DNA of 64,000 bases from an uncultured Pelagibacteraceae bacterium (GCA_902599625.1 CACKGF010000003.1:118814-182813), one strand, 5' to 3'. Counted from the stretch's first letter, positions 17,298 through 25,801 are shown. Translations and numbers: made by a program. The notes: generated by a model from the letters alone, not told the origin.

Positions 17298-18190
17298 TGG
17301 ATTGGGATAAACTTAAAATTTTCCATGCAGTTGCAGAAGCTGGAAGTTTTACCAGCGCCACAGTTAATCTTAACTTAAGTCAATCAGCTATTAGCCGTCA
17401 AATTCAATCATTAGAAGATGATTTAAAAGTAAAATTATTTGAAAGACATGCAAGAGGTCTGACTTTAACAGAAAATGGCGAATATGTTTTTAAAACAGCT
17501 CATGAAGTTATAAGTAAATTGAGGGAAGTAGAGACCTCACTAGGAGACAAAAAAAATAAACCATCAGGAAAACTTACAGTAACAACAGTTGTAAGTTTTG
17601 GTACAACATGGCTAACACCTAGAATTCAAGAATTTATGCAGCTAAATCCTGAAATAGAGGTTGAACTAATTTTTGATGATAAAGAATTAGATTTAAGTAC
17701 TAGACAAGCTGATATAGGGATTTTTATGCGTAGACCAAAACAGCTGAACTATATTCAGAAAAAATTAATTGATATCAACTACCACATTTATGGTTCGCCT
17801 AAATATCTTGAAAAAAACGGATATCCGAAGAGCGTAAATGATCTAAATAACCATAAATTTATTTCCTTTGGAAGAGGTGCTCCTTCACCTGTATTTAATC
17901 CAGATTGGGCCCTTAAACTTGGATTAAAAGATGGAGCAAAAAAAAGAAAAACAGTCATGAAAGTAAACAGCGTTTACGGTTTACTTTTAGCGGTCCAAAG
18001 TGGAGTAGGATTAGCTGCTTTGCCAGATTATATTACAATCAACCAACCAAATATTGTAAAGGTGTTACCAAAAATTGAAGGACCTATAACAGAAGCACAC
18101 TTTGTGTACCCTCAATCTTTAAAAAATGTAGCCAGAGTTCAAGCTTTCAGAAACTTTCTATACAGCAAAATATCAGAGTGGAAATTTTAA
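17297..18190 (+). CDS. LysR-family transcriptional regulator
   Basis: The 297-residue product has an N-terminal winged helix-turn-helix (DKLKIFHAVAEAGSFTSATV, then LNLSQSAISRQIQSLE, residues 4-40) and a periplasmic-binding-protein-like effector domain from about residue 90. LysR proteins bind a small ligand and usually act on a nearby promoter. The start overlaps the AcuI-like gene stop, and the iron operon begins 116 nt downstream with its own operators, so the likeliest targets are upstream; the ligand is unknown. Confidence 0.9.
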   Translation: MDWDKLKIFHAVAEAGSFTSATVNLNLSQSAISRQIQSLEDDLKVKLFERHARGLTLTENGEYVFKTAHEVISKLREVETSLGDKKNKPSGKLTVTTVVSFGTTWLTPRIQEFMQLNPEIEVELIFDDKELDLSTRQADIGIFMRRPKQLNYIQKKLIDINYHIYGSPKYLEKNGYPKSVNDLNNHKFISFGRGAPSPVFNPDWALKLGLKDGAKKRKTVMKVNSVYGLLLAVQSGVGLAALPDYITINQPNIVKVLPKIEGPITEAHFVYPQSLKNVARVQAFRNFLYSKISEWKF

Positions 18191-18197
18191 TATTTCC

Positions 18198-18203
18198 TTG
18201 ACC
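18198..18203 (+). promoter_or_regulatory. Candidate -35 element of the fut operon
   Basis: A TTGACC hexamer stands 35-40 nt before the first Fur-like palindrome. A -10 sequence with normal spacing is not obvious; GATAAT at 18225 is a few bases too far away. The operators would then cover the region just downstream of the polymerase-binding site. Confidence 0.35.
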
Positions 18204-18237
18204 CCTGCGTCAATATATGCGATTGATAATCATTACT

Positions 18238-18281
18238 AATGAGAATAATTCTCATTATCAATGAGAATAATTCTCATTATC
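18238..18281. promoter_or_regulatory. Two tandem Fur-type operators
   Basis: Two perfect 22-bp direct copies follow each other (18238-18259 and 18260-18281). Each contains the 17-bp palindrome ATGAGAAT-A-ATTCTCAT, very like the core of classical Fur boxes (GATAATNATTATC type). A partial third match, TGATAATCATTA, stands just upstream at 18224. They lie 25 nt before the start of the iron-binding protein gene, where a bound ferric regulator would block transcription when iron is plentiful. Confidence 0.85.
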
Positions 18282-18306
18282 AATAGTGCGGAGGAAGGAA
18301 ATAACA

Positions 18307-19332
18307 ATGAAAAAAGTAAGTTTACTTACAATACTATTTACTTTTATCGCTGGTTTTACAATTGCTGCGGAAGTCAATGTTTTTAATGCAAGACACTACA
18401 AAGCAGATGCTGAACTTTACAATAAGTTCACAGCTAAGACTGGTATCAAAGTAAATTTAATCAACGGCAAAGCAGGTGCTTTAGAAAAAAGAATGATCGA
18501 AGAGGGAGCAGACACATCTGCTGATCTTTATATTACTGCTGATGCTGGAAGATGTGGAGTGTTTAAGGCAAAAGGAATGACGCAAGGCGGATTAACTTCT
18601 GCTGCAATTAAAGCGGCTGTGCCTTCAAACTTCAGAACTTCGCACTGGACTGGTATCGCTAAAAGAGCGAGGATAGTTTATTACGCTCCAGAAAGAGTAA
18701 GTGGTGCAGAGCTAGCTGGTTTAACTTATGAAAGTTTAGCTGATCCGAAATGGAAAGGTAGATTAGTAATTAGAAAATCAAGTAACATATACAATAAATC
18801 TTTAGTAGCTTCATTAGTTAAAAATAATGGAAAAGCAGCAACGGCTGAATGGGCTAAAGGAGTTGTATCAAACATGGCCAGAACACCAAAAGGAAATGAC
18901 AGAGCACAAATAATGGCCGTTGCAGCAGGTGAGGCAGATATCGCTGTAGCTAACACTTATTATTTAGCTTTGATGTTGTCTGGAAAAAAAGGCGCTGAAC
19001 AACAAGCAGCAGCAAAAAAAGTTAAAGCGTTTTTCCCTAATCAAAATGATAGAGGAACGCACATGAACATAAGCTGCGCTGCCTTAGTTAAAGGTGCTCC
19101 AAACAAAGATAACGCAATCAAACTTGTGGAATTTTTATTAACACCAGAGTCTCAAGAGCATTTTGTTAATAATACATTTGAATTCCCAATGATTGGAGGC
19201 GTTTCAGCAAATCCATTAGTAGTTAACAATATTGGTTTAGATTTTAAACAAGATCTAAAAACAAAAGTTTCTAGTTATGGTGCTAAACAAGCTGATGCAT
19301 TAGAAGTAATGACAGCCGCTGGTTGGAAATAA
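18307..19332 (+). CDS. futA: Fe(III) ABC transporter substrate-binding protein
   Basis: The 341-residue product has a signal peptide (KKVSLLTILFTFIAGFTIAA) and the FutA/AfuA/FbpA fold: VNVFNARHYKADAELYNKF, ADLYITADAGRCGVFKAKG, and GDRAQIMAVAAGEADIAVANTYYLALM with the Tyr pair typical of ferric-iron sites. It captures Fe(III) in the periplasm. The ATG at 18307 is chosen because GGAGG stands 11 nt before it; a GTG at 18286 is in frame but has no ribosome site. It is controlled by the two Fur boxes just upstream. The next gene, a small Cys protein, starts 2 nt after the stop. Confidence 0.93.
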   Translation: MKKVSLLTILFTFIAGFTIAAEVNVFNARHYKADAELYNKFTAKTGIKVNLINGKAGALEKRMIEEGADTSADLYITADAGRCGVFKAKGMTQGGLTSAAIKAAVPSNFRTSHWTGIAKRARIVYYAPERVSGAELAGLTYESLADPKWKGRLVIRKSSNIYNKSLVASLVKNNGKAATAEWAKGVVSNMARTPKGNDRAQIMAVAAGEADIAVANTYYLALMLSGKKGAEQQAAAKKVKAFFPNQNDRGTHMNISCAALVKGAPNKDNAIKLVEFLLTPESQEHFVNNTFEFPMIGGVSANPLVVNNIGLDFKQDLKTKVSSYGAKQADALEVMTAAGWK

Positions 19333-19333
19333 C

Positions 19334-19504
19334 ATGAAAGATAAAAAAGAATTTATTTCTGAAATTGATTTAAATAAGTCTTCTGAGGGATGCTCTCCGT
19401 GTGTCTCAGAGTGTAAAAAAATCAATCAAAGAATAAATAAAAGAAATTTATCTGAAATAGAAGAACAGGAGGTTCCGCACATCCTAAAGGTTTTTGATTT
19501 TTAG
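19334..19504 (+). CDS. Small cysteine-motif protein in the iron operon, 56 residues
   Basis: A frame that begins 1 nt after the futA stop and ends with TAG at 19502. The peptide is charged and soluble-looking, with the motif GCSPCVSECKK near residues 19-29, that is C-x2-C-x3-C, which could bind iron or zinc, or be redox active. No signal peptide or membrane segment. The motif's third Cys and the position between the iron-binding protein and the permease suggest a role in iron handling, but it is not a family I recognise. Confidence 0.55.
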   Translation: MKDKKEFISEIDLNKSSEGCSPCVSECKKINQRINKRNLSEIEEQEVPHILKVFDF

Positions 19505-19516
19505 ATAATTCTTTGA

Positions 19517-19558
19517 AAATATGCTCGTAATTAAGATCTCCTTTTCACGGGCATATTT
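19517..19558 (+). terminator. Intra-operon stem-loop between futA and futB
   Basis: AAATATGCTCG (19517-19527) pairs with CGGGCATATTT (19548-19558) with one G.U pair, giving an 11-bp stem with a 20-nt loop, followed by ATTTATTTTC. Such stems after a binding-protein gene act as partial terminators or protect the upstream mRNA, so that the binding protein is made in excess. The U tract is weak, so full termination is unlikely. Confidence 0.5.
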
Positions 19559-19587
19559 ATTTTCATGATTATAAGGCGGATTATAAT

Positions 19588-21210
19588 ATGAATAAATTTA
19601 ATGTTTGGTCTCTTAGTTCGTTTGTAATTTCATTTATTGTAATTATACCTATTTTAACTGTTTCATTGAGTTTTTTTGAAGAAACAAGTAATTATTACCA
19701 AATATTAAAAGATACTTTTCTATTAGAGTATATATTTAATTCAGCTGTTTTACTAACTGGTGTTTTATTTTTTACTTTTTTAATGGGTACTGGCACTGCT
19801 TACTTAGTTTCCTTTTACAATTTTCCTGGAAGTAATTTTTTCAAATGGACTTTAATATTATCTTTTGCAGTCCCACCATATATCTACGCATATTCATTAA
19901 CAGCTTTTTTTGAAAATTATGGAACAGCCTACTCAATTTTAAAAAATATTTTTGGAGATGCTAATTATAACAGTCATATACCAAAATTTGATGGAATGTC
20001 TGGAGCAATACTTTCAATATCTTTTTCTTTATTCGCTTATGTTTATATTTTAACAAGAGCTTCTTTTTTATACCAGTCACAAAATCTAATAGACTTAGGA
20101 AGAAACTTAGGTTTTTCAAAATTTAAAGTTTTTCTAAGAATAATTTTACCTTCATCCAGACCAGCAATTATCGCAGGTTTGTCATTGGTCGCAATGGAGA
20201 CTTTAGCAGAGTTTGGCGCAGTTGATTTTTTTTCAATAAATACTCTTACAACAGGCATTTATAATTCATGGATAACTTTTGATGATCTTGCTTTCGCAAA
20301 TCAAATTTCATTTTTTTTATTATTATTTATTTTTGCTCTTTTTTTCTTAGAAAATCTTTCAAGAAAAAAAGCTAAGTACCACTCTAACATGAAGGGTGGT
20401 TTTAAGAAGAAGGAAAAACAGGACCTATCGGGAGGCTCAGCAATACTAGCATTTACCTTCTGTTTTGTGATTTTTTTCATGAGTTTTTTATTCCCATTAA
20501 GCCAGATGTTTTACTGGACATTAAAGTTTACAGATAATTTATTTGACCTAAAAATTTATCAGCTTTTGTGGAATACGCTATATTTAGTCTTTTTATCGTT
20601 TTTTGTTTTAATAATCCTGTCTTTTATCTCAAATTATGGAAATAGAGTTTCTAAGAGTAAATTTTTAAATAGCTTAACAACTTTATCAATTTCGGGCTAT
20701 GCAATACCTGGTGTTATTTTAGCAGTCGCTTTTATTACTTTTATAGCATGGCTTGATAACAGTATTATAAAAACGATGGGTTTTACATCAGTAAAAAAAA
20801 TTTTCTTTGGTTCTATTTTAGGACTAATCATTGTTTACTTTATCAGGTTTTATTCGCTAGCATGTAATGGAATAAAATCAGGATATGAGAAAATTAATAT
20901 TTCTGTTGATGAAAATGCTTATTTATTAGGTTATTCAAAACTAAAAACCTTTGCAAAAATTCATGTTCCGTATCTTAAAAATTCAATTTTATTCGTCGGA
21001 ATTTTAATTTCATTAGAAATAATAAGAGAGCTTCCAATTACTTTAATATTGAGACCTTTCAATTTTGAGACTTTTGCAACAACTGCATATATTTATGCAT
21101 CTGAGGATCTTTTAGAGGCAGCTGCTGCACCATCTTTATTTTTGATTTTAATTGCAAGTTTCTTTATTTTACTTAGTTCAAAATATATCTTAAGAGATAA
21201 TGATGAATAA
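19588..21210 (+). CDS. futB: Fe(III) ABC transporter permease
   Basis: The 540-residue product is an FbpB/FutB-type permease of two fused six-helix halves, with 11-12 hydrophobic segments. Each half has the EAA-like loop that contacts the ATPase (IDLGRNLGFSKFKVFLRI near residue 169; NAYLLGYSKLKTFAKIHV near 445). It imports Fe(III) passed on by FutA. The start ATG follows AAGGCGG by 11 nt. It overlaps futC by 11 nt. Both halves are complete; no frameshift seen. Confidence 0.9.
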   Translation: MNKFNVWSLSSFVISFIVIIPILTVSLSFFEETSNYYQILKDTFLLEYIFNSAVLLTGVLFFTFLMGTGTAYLVSFYNFPGSNFFKWTLILSFAVPPYIYAYSLTAFFENYGTAYSILKNIFGDANYNSHIPKFDGMSGAILSISFSLFAYVYILTRASFLYQSQNLIDLGRNLGFSKFKVFLRIILPSSRPAIIAGLSLVAMETLAEFGAVDFFSINTLTTGIYNSWITFDDLAFANQISFFLLLFIFALFFLENLSRKKAKYHSNMKGGFKKKEKQDLSGGSAILAFTFCFVIFFMSFLFPLSQMFYWTLKFTDNLFDLKIYQLLWNTLYLVFLSFFVLIILSFISNYGNRVSKSKFLNSLTTLSISGYAIPGVILAVAFITFIAWLDNSIIKTMGFTSVKKIFFGSILGLIIVYFIRFYSLACNGIKSGYEKINISVDENAYLLGYSKLKTFAKIHVPYLKNSILFVGILISLEIIRELPITLILRPFNFETFATTAYIYASEDLLEAAAAPSLFLILIASFFILLSSKYILRDNDE

Positions 21211-22252
21211 TTTTTTTGAAATTAAAAACGCGACTTTTAAAGCTGGTGGTAAAGATAAGATTAAGAATTTATCAATTGAGATTAAAAATGAAGGAGATAT
21301 TGTTTGTTTATTAGGACCATCAGGAATAGGTAAAACTACAATACTTAGAACGATTGCCGGTTTAGAAAAATTGGAAAATGGTGAAATTATTTTAAAGAAT
21401 AAAATTATCTCATCAACAAATGAACATTTGGAACCAGAAAAAAGAAAAATTGCTTTATCATTTCAAGAAAATAGTCTTTTTCCACATCATTCAATTTATA
21501 AAAATATAATTTTAGGCGCACCAAAATCAGGTCCCAAAAAAATCAATGTGGAAGAAATTACAAAGTTTTTAAATATTGATCATATATTAGATAAATACCC
21601 TCACCAAATAAGTGCAGGTGAGGCTCAAAGAGCATCATTAGCAAGATCTTTATGTGCTGAACCTGATCTGCTTTTATTAGATGAACCACTGTCTAATATT
21701 GATCAAAATTTTAAGGAAGAAATTCAAACTAAACTTAAAAAAATTATTAAAGATTTAAAGATTACAACTATAATTGTTACTCACGACTCCTATGAAGCTT
21801 TTTATTTAGCGGACACGTGTGGAATATTATTAAATCAAAAATTAAAACAATTTGATACTCCTTATAATGTTTATCATATACCCAATTCAATTGAGGTTGT
21901 AAAATTTTTGAATAGAGGAGTTTTGGTACCAGCAAAAGTTACAAGTCCTAAAAGTTTAGAAAACGAGGAGCTAGGAACTATTACTGGAAACTTTTCAAAA
22001 CCTTTCGAAATTGGATCTACAGTAAAATTGTTATTACAACCGGAAGATTTACACCATGATGATAAAAGTAATTTAAAATTCGATGTAGTCGATAAAAAAT
22101 TTAGGGGTACAAATTTTATTTACTCCTTAAAAACTGACAAAAATTTTATTTTACCTGTTTTTGTCCACTCTCATCATGTTCATCAACATGAGATAAACGA
22201 AAAGTTTGGAATTAAAAGACCAATTCATATTGAGCACTTAGTTTGTTTTTAA
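21200..22252 (+). CDS. futC: Fe(III) ABC transporter ATP-binding protein
   Basis: The 350-residue product has Walker A (GPSGIGKTT near residues 39-47), the signature ISAGEAQRASLARSL (a variant of LSGGQ), Walker B LLLLDEPLSNID and the H-loop VTHD. A C-terminal extension of about 120 residues holds a TOBE-like regulatory domain (VPAKVTSPKSL, VKLLLQPEDLHHDD), as in FbpC/FutC. ATG at 21200 lies inside futB. The last residues run into a small inverted repeat shared with the opposing tautomerase gene end. Confidence 0.9.
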   Translation: MMNNFFEIKNATFKAGGKDKIKNLSIEIKNEGDIVCLLGPSGIGKTTILRTIAGLEKLENGEIILKNKIISSTNEHLEPEKRKIALSFQENSLFPHHSIYKNIILGAPKSGPKKINVEEITKFLNIDHILDKYPHQISAGEAQRASLARSLCAEPDLLLLDEPLSNIDQNFKEEIQTKLKKIIKDLKITTIIVTHDSYEAFYLADTCGILLNQKLKQFDTPYNVYHIPNSIEVVKFLNRGVLVPAKVTSPKSLENEELGTITGNFSKPFEIGSTVKLLLQPEDLHHDDKSNLKFDVVDKKFRGTNFIYSLKTDKNFILPVFVHSHHVHQHEINEKFGIKRPIHIEHLVCF

Positions 22253-22253
22253 A

Positions 22254-22694
22254 CTAACTTTCCAAAGATTTTAATTTTTTCTTCAGTTTATCTGGTAGAT
22301 TTTCGAACCATACCTTTTCTTGACCTGATACAGGCAGCACCTCTCCGTATTCAACCATTTGGGATGGTTCTAAATCAACAATATAAACCCAAACATTTGA
22401 TTGATCTAATTTAGTTTCTTTCGCTAATAACTTTTTTAATTGATCAATAAGATCATCTTTGACCTCTTTAGAACGTCCCGCTCTTATTTGGCCATTAAGA
22501 TAAATTTGTTCATCCTTAATAACTTTGCCCCCCATAAAATGACTATTCTTTTTTGTTTCATTAAAAATGACTTGTGCAAAATATGTATTTGCTCCAGTAG
22601 TTTTGCTATGAATTTTTGTTATACCCTCTGCGATTGACTTTTTTTTATTCTCATCTAATTCAAGGTTTGATGTGATGATTGTGTATGTTGGCAT
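22254..22694 (-). CDS. Tautomerase-family protein
   Basis: The 146-residue product starts MPTYTII, so that after Met removal Pro is residue 1, the catalytic base of the tautomerase superfamily. EGITKIHSKTTGANTYFAQVIF and NGQIRAGRSKEVKDDLIDQL match the 4-oxalocrotonate tautomerase/cis-CaaD fold. At about twice the length of 4-OT it may be a single fused dimer-like unit. It acts in the cytosol on a substrate that cannot be named. Divergent from the riboswitch-controlled symporter. Confidence 0.7.
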   Translation of the reverse strand: MPTYTIITSNLELDENKKKSIAEGITKIHSKTTGANTYFAQVIFNETKKNSHFMGGKVIKDEQIYLNGQIRAGRSKEVKDDLIDQLKKLLAKETKLDQSNVWVYIVDLEPSQMVEYGEVLPVSGQEKVWFENLPDKLKKKLKSLES

Positions 22695-22729
22695 TACTTA
22701 TTTTAACTAGCGAAATTTTATTTTTCAAC

Positions 22730-22735
22730 TATAAT
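22730..22735 (+). promoter_or_regulatory. -10 element of the riboswitch transcript
   Basis: A perfect TATAAT stands 8 nt before the first conserved base of the TPP aptamer, so transcription would begin at the aptamer's 5' edge. No strong -35 is visible. Confidence 0.5.
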
Positions 22736-22741
22736 TAAAAT

Positions 22742-22804
22742 ATGGGGTGTCTTTAAAGACTGAGATTATACCCATAGAACCTGTCCGGTAATTCAGAAAG
22801 GGAA
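22742..22804 (+). ncRNA. TPP riboswitch (THI element)
   Basis: The conserved parts of the thi box are present in order: GGGGTG, the hairpin GTCTTTAAAGAC (22749-22760), CTGAGA, ATACCC, GAACCTG, CCGGTAAT and AAAGGGAA. GGGT at 22745 pairs with ACCC at 22770, and CCT at 22780 with AGG at 22799. The outer P1 stem is weak. The closing AAAGGGA lies 6 nt before the TTG start of the next gene, so it can also be the ribosome binding site; TPP binding would hide it and stop translation. Confidence 0.9.
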
Positions 22805-22808
22805 AACA

Positions 22809-24245
22809 TTGGATAAAACTTATTTTTTAACTCAAACTTCATCACTGACGCTTGTTATTGTAATAAGTCTAATGTTTGTTTTTTTGGGCTTATATAATTC
22901 AAAAAAACATCAAGGACTTAATAATTATTTAACTGCAAACAGAAATGTTGGATTATTTTCTTTAACAACAAGCTTAACAGCATCAGCGCTAGGTGCATGG
23001 ATTTTATTTGGTCCAGCTTCGGCAGCTACTTGGGGAGGAATAGGAGCTGTTATTGGATATTCACTTGGAACAGCTTTTCCAATGATTTTCTTAATTTATC
23101 TTGGAAAAAAAATTAGAAAAGAACTCCCTAAAGGCTCTTCTTTAATTGAATTTATGCGTAAGAAGTTTGGAAAAAGCTTATTCAAACTTATTTTATTGAT
23201 GACAATTTTTTATATGTTCATTTTTTTGTGTGCAGAAGTAACAGCAGTTGCTGTTTTGATAAATTATATTTCAGGTACAAAACTTTGGATAACAGCTTTA
23301 ATTGTCTTATTATCTACACTTGCTTATACTTTATATGGAGGCTTAAGAGCCTCTATATTTACTGATAATATTCAAATGATCGTCATAGGAGCCATTTTAT
23401 TAGTTTCCTTATTTTATATAAAAAGTTTTATTGGATCTGAATTTTCCTTTGAGTTTATAAATAAAAAAAATCCTCAGCTTTTAAGTTCTTCATATATTCC
23501 AAGTTATACTGCAGGTTTGACTTTTTTTATTGCAGTTGCTGCAACAAATTTATTTCATCAAGGCAATTGGCAAAGAGTATATGCAGCAAAAAATTCTGAA
23601 ACTTTAAGAAAAAGTTTAATTATATCTTTTTTTATAATTATACCTGTAGTTTTTTATATGGGTTTTACAGGAATGGTCGCCTTTTCATTAGATCCAACTA
23701 CTAGGCCTGATCTTGGATTTTTTATGTTATTACTCAAAGAGCAAAAACAATTGTTATCGCTATTAGTAATTGTATTAGGTTTAGCTTTAACAATTTCTAC
23801 TATTGATACTTTGGTGAATGCAATATCAAGTCTAATAGTAGTTGACGGTAAAGCAACATTCAAATTTAATAAAAAGATAAATTACTTTAACTTTTCTACA
23901 TATATTATCTTATTTTTATCTTTTATCTCTTTTGTAGTTGCATCTAAAGGATATGATATTTTGTATTTATTTTTATTAGCCGATTTATTTTGTTGTGCGT
24001 TTGTACTCACAGTTTTTTATAGTTTTTACAATAAAAAGATTAATGAAAATACGGCGTATATTTCAATTGTTTTAGGTTTGATTTTGGGATTTTTATTATT
24101 TCCAACACCAGACTTTTCAAAAAGTTTATTAGTTGGAATTATAGCACCTACTGAATTTTTTCCATCGTTTTTAGTTCAAAATTTACTTTTTTGGTCATTT
24201 ATTGCCGCAACACTAGGACCAATGATATCTTGGAAAATAAAGTAA
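22809..24245 (+). CDS. Sodium/solute symporter, probable thiamine-precursor transporter
   Basis: The 478-residue product is a sodium:solute symporter family protein with about 12-13 membrane helices; FSLTTSLTASALGAWILFG (helix 2) and STLAYTLYGGLRASIFTDNIQ are typical SSSF segments. Its start is a TTG at 22809 with the riboswitch 3' end as Shine-Dalgarno; the next Met would remove part of the first helix. A TPP riboswitch directly ahead indicates import of a thiamine-related compound. SAR11 ThiV, an SSSF protein under a TPP riboswitch, is proposed to import HMP, the pyrimidine precursor, and this gene fits that arrangement. No thiC is present nearby. Confidence 0.85.
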   Translation: MDKTYFLTQTSSLTLVIVISLMFVFLGLYNSKKHQGLNNYLTANRNVGLFSLTTSLTASALGAWILFGPASAATWGGIGAVIGYSLGTAFPMIFLIYLGKKIRKELPKGSSLIEFMRKKFGKSLFKLILLMTIFYMFIFLCAEVTAVAVLINYISGTKLWITALIVLLSTLAYTLYGGLRASIFTDNIQMIVIGAILLVSLFYIKSFIGSEFSFEFINKKNPQLLSSSYIPSYTAGLTFFIAVAATNLFHQGNWQRVYAAKNSETLRKSLIISFFIIIPVVFYMGFTGMVAFSLDPTTRPDLGFFMLLLKEQKQLLSLLVIVLGLALTISTIDTLVNAISSLIVVDGKATFKFNKKINYFNFSTYIILFLSFISFVVASKGYDILYLFLLADLFCCAFVLTVFYSFYNKKINENTAYISIVLGLILGFLLFPTPDFSKSLLVGIIAPTEFFPSFLVQNLLFWSFIAATLGPMISWKIK

Positions 24246-24264
24246 AATCAGTATTATAAATCTA

Positions 24265-25374
24265 ATGCTGAATTTTATATTACCATTTTTAATTCTTATT
24301 CTTGTTGTTGTTTTTATTCACGAATATGGACATTATTATTTTGCAAAAAAATATGGTGTTAAGGTTACTGATTTTTCAATTGGATTTGGAAAGGAAATAT
24401 TTGGTTGGAACGATAACTCTGGTACAAGATGGAAGATATGCTGGATTCCATTAGGCGGCTACGTAAAATTTTTTGGTGATAGAAATGTTTTTTCACAAGC
24501 TGACCAAGAAGAATTGATTAAAAAGTATGATGAAAAAGAAAGGCAAAAACTTTTTGTTTTAAAACCTCTTTATCAAAGAGCTATAATAGTTGCTGCGGGT
24601 CCAATAGCTAACTTTTTGTTAGCAATACTTATATTTTTCATGATCAATGTTTTTGTCGGTAAAGACTTTACCCCTCCAATGATAAGTGAAGTAACTAAAG
24701 AAAGTCCTGCTTTTGTTGCTGGTCTAGAAAAAAATGATGTAATTCTATCAATTGATAAAAACGAAGTAAAAAGCATTTTGGATGTTTCAAAATTCATAAC
24801 AATGTCCACTTCAGAATTTATTGACTTTAAAGTCTCAAGGTATGATAAAGAGATTTTAATAAAAGTAAAACCTCAGACCTTAGATGGTGAAGATAATCTT
24901 GGTAATAAAATTAAAAAAAGAACTGTTGGAATAAAAATTATTCCTTATCAAAATACAATTAATCATCAAAAGCTAGGTCCAGCAAAAGCTATTTATTATT
25001 CAGTTTCTGAGGTGTATTATGTCACCACTTCAACGTTAAAGTACTTGGGATCTATAATTGCAGGTTCAGGGGATAGTTCTCAATTAGGTGGTCCTATTAG
25101 AATAGCAAAAATTTCAGGCCAAGTAGCTGAATTTGGGATATTACCATTTTTAAGTATGATGGCTTATATATCTATAAGCCTAGGCTTAATTAATTTATTC
25201 CCAATACCATTATTGGATGGAGGTCATCTAATGTTTTATGGTTTTGAAAAAGTTTTAGGTAAGCCATTAAGCCAAAAAACACAGGAAGGTTTTTTTCGAA
25301 TCGGAATGTTTTTGCTTCTATCTTTGATGTTTTTTGCAACTATGAATGACCTAAGAGATTTAGGCCTTTTTTAA
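24265..25374 (+). CDS. rseP: RIP site-2 metalloprotease RseP
   Basis: The 369-residue product has the zinc site HEYGH at residues 19-23 in the first membrane helix, a GXXG region ICWIPLGGYVKFFGD, one PDZ domain (about 120-190, SPAFVAGLEKNDVILSID), and the distal LLDGG motif near residue 318 in the third helix. Four membrane segments are expected. It cleaves the anti-sigma factor RseA-like targets and removes signal peptides in the membrane. It lies alone after the symporter and before HU; its usual neighbours (bamA, cdsA, dxr) are not in this window. Confidence 0.92.
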   Translation: MLNFILPFLILILVVVFIHEYGHYYFAKKYGVKVTDFSIGFGKEIFGWNDNSGTRWKICWIPLGGYVKFFGDRNVFSQADQEELIKKYDEKERQKLFVLKPLYQRAIIVAAGPIANFLLAILIFFMINVFVGKDFTPPMISEVTKESPAFVAGLEKNDVILSIDKNEVKSILDVSKFITMSTSEFIDFKVSRYDKEILIKVKPQTLDGEDNLGNKIKKRTVGIKIIPYQNTINHQKLGPAKAIYYSVSEVYYVTTSTLKYLGSIIAGSGDSSQLGGPIRIAKISGQVAEFGILPFLSMMAYISISLGLINLFPIPLLDGGHLMFYGFEKVLGKPLSQKTQEGFFRIGMFLLLSLMFFATMNDLRDLGLF

Positions 25375-25422
25375 TTGATATATATAGCATCAAAAAAACC
25401 AATAAATTCAGGGTTTATTTAT

Positions 25423-25438
25423 ACACAATATCTTGTGT
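25423..25438. promoter_or_regulatory. Inverted repeat upstream of HU
   Basis: ACACAA-TATC-TTGTGT is a perfect 6-bp dyad in the 151-nt gap before the HU gene. It could be an operator or a small hairpin. Support is only the symmetry, which can arise by chance in AT-rich DNA. Confidence 0.25.
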
Positions 25439-25525
25439 TAAAAACCAAATTAAACACTAAAAAAAAGCTTGATTTTAAAGGCATTTTGTAAACTATGTTA
25501 ATTAACCTTTAAAACCGGAGCTAAA

Positions 25526-25801
25526 ATGAACAAAAAACAATTAGTCGCTAAATTGGCAGGTTCTTTAAACCAAAGTAAAGCTGATGCTGAGCGAACTTTT
25601 GATACCATCACAAATACGATATTAGATGCGTTGAAAAATGATGACTCAGTGAAAATCGCAGGTTTTGGAACATACAAAGTTGCTAAGAGAAAAGCTAGAA
25701 TTGGAAGAAACCCAAGAACTGGAGAACAAATCCAAATTGCAGCATCTCAAAAAGTTAAGTTTTTACCTGCAAAAGCGCTTAAAGAAATATTCAACAAATA
25801 A
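25526..25801 (+). CDS. HU-family DNA-binding protein
   Basis: The 91-residue product is a typical HU: NKKQLVAKLAGSLNQSKADAER at the N-terminus, then VKIAGFGTYKVAKRKARIGRNPRTGEQIQI, the DNA-binding arm with the conserved RNP sequence, and SQKVKFLPAKALKEIFNK at the end. It bends DNA and compacts the nucleoid. The ribosome site GGAGC is 7 nt before the ATG. It has its own strong terminator, so it is probably monocistronic. Confidence 0.95.
   Translation: MNKKQLVAKLAGSLNQSKADAERTFDTITNTILDALKNDDSVKIAGFGTYKVAKRKARIGRNPRTGEQIQIAASQKVKFLPAKALKEIFNK

Noticed and set aside
22237..22258. TTAGTTT/AAACTAA hairpin at the futC-tautomerase junction as a terminator
   Set aside because: Seven A/T-rich pairs with no T-tract and inside both gene ends; too weak to call.
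25395..25421. AATAAA/TTTATT hairpin after rseP as a terminator
   Set aside because: The stem is only six A/T pairs, with no following T run; expected by chance in this DNA.
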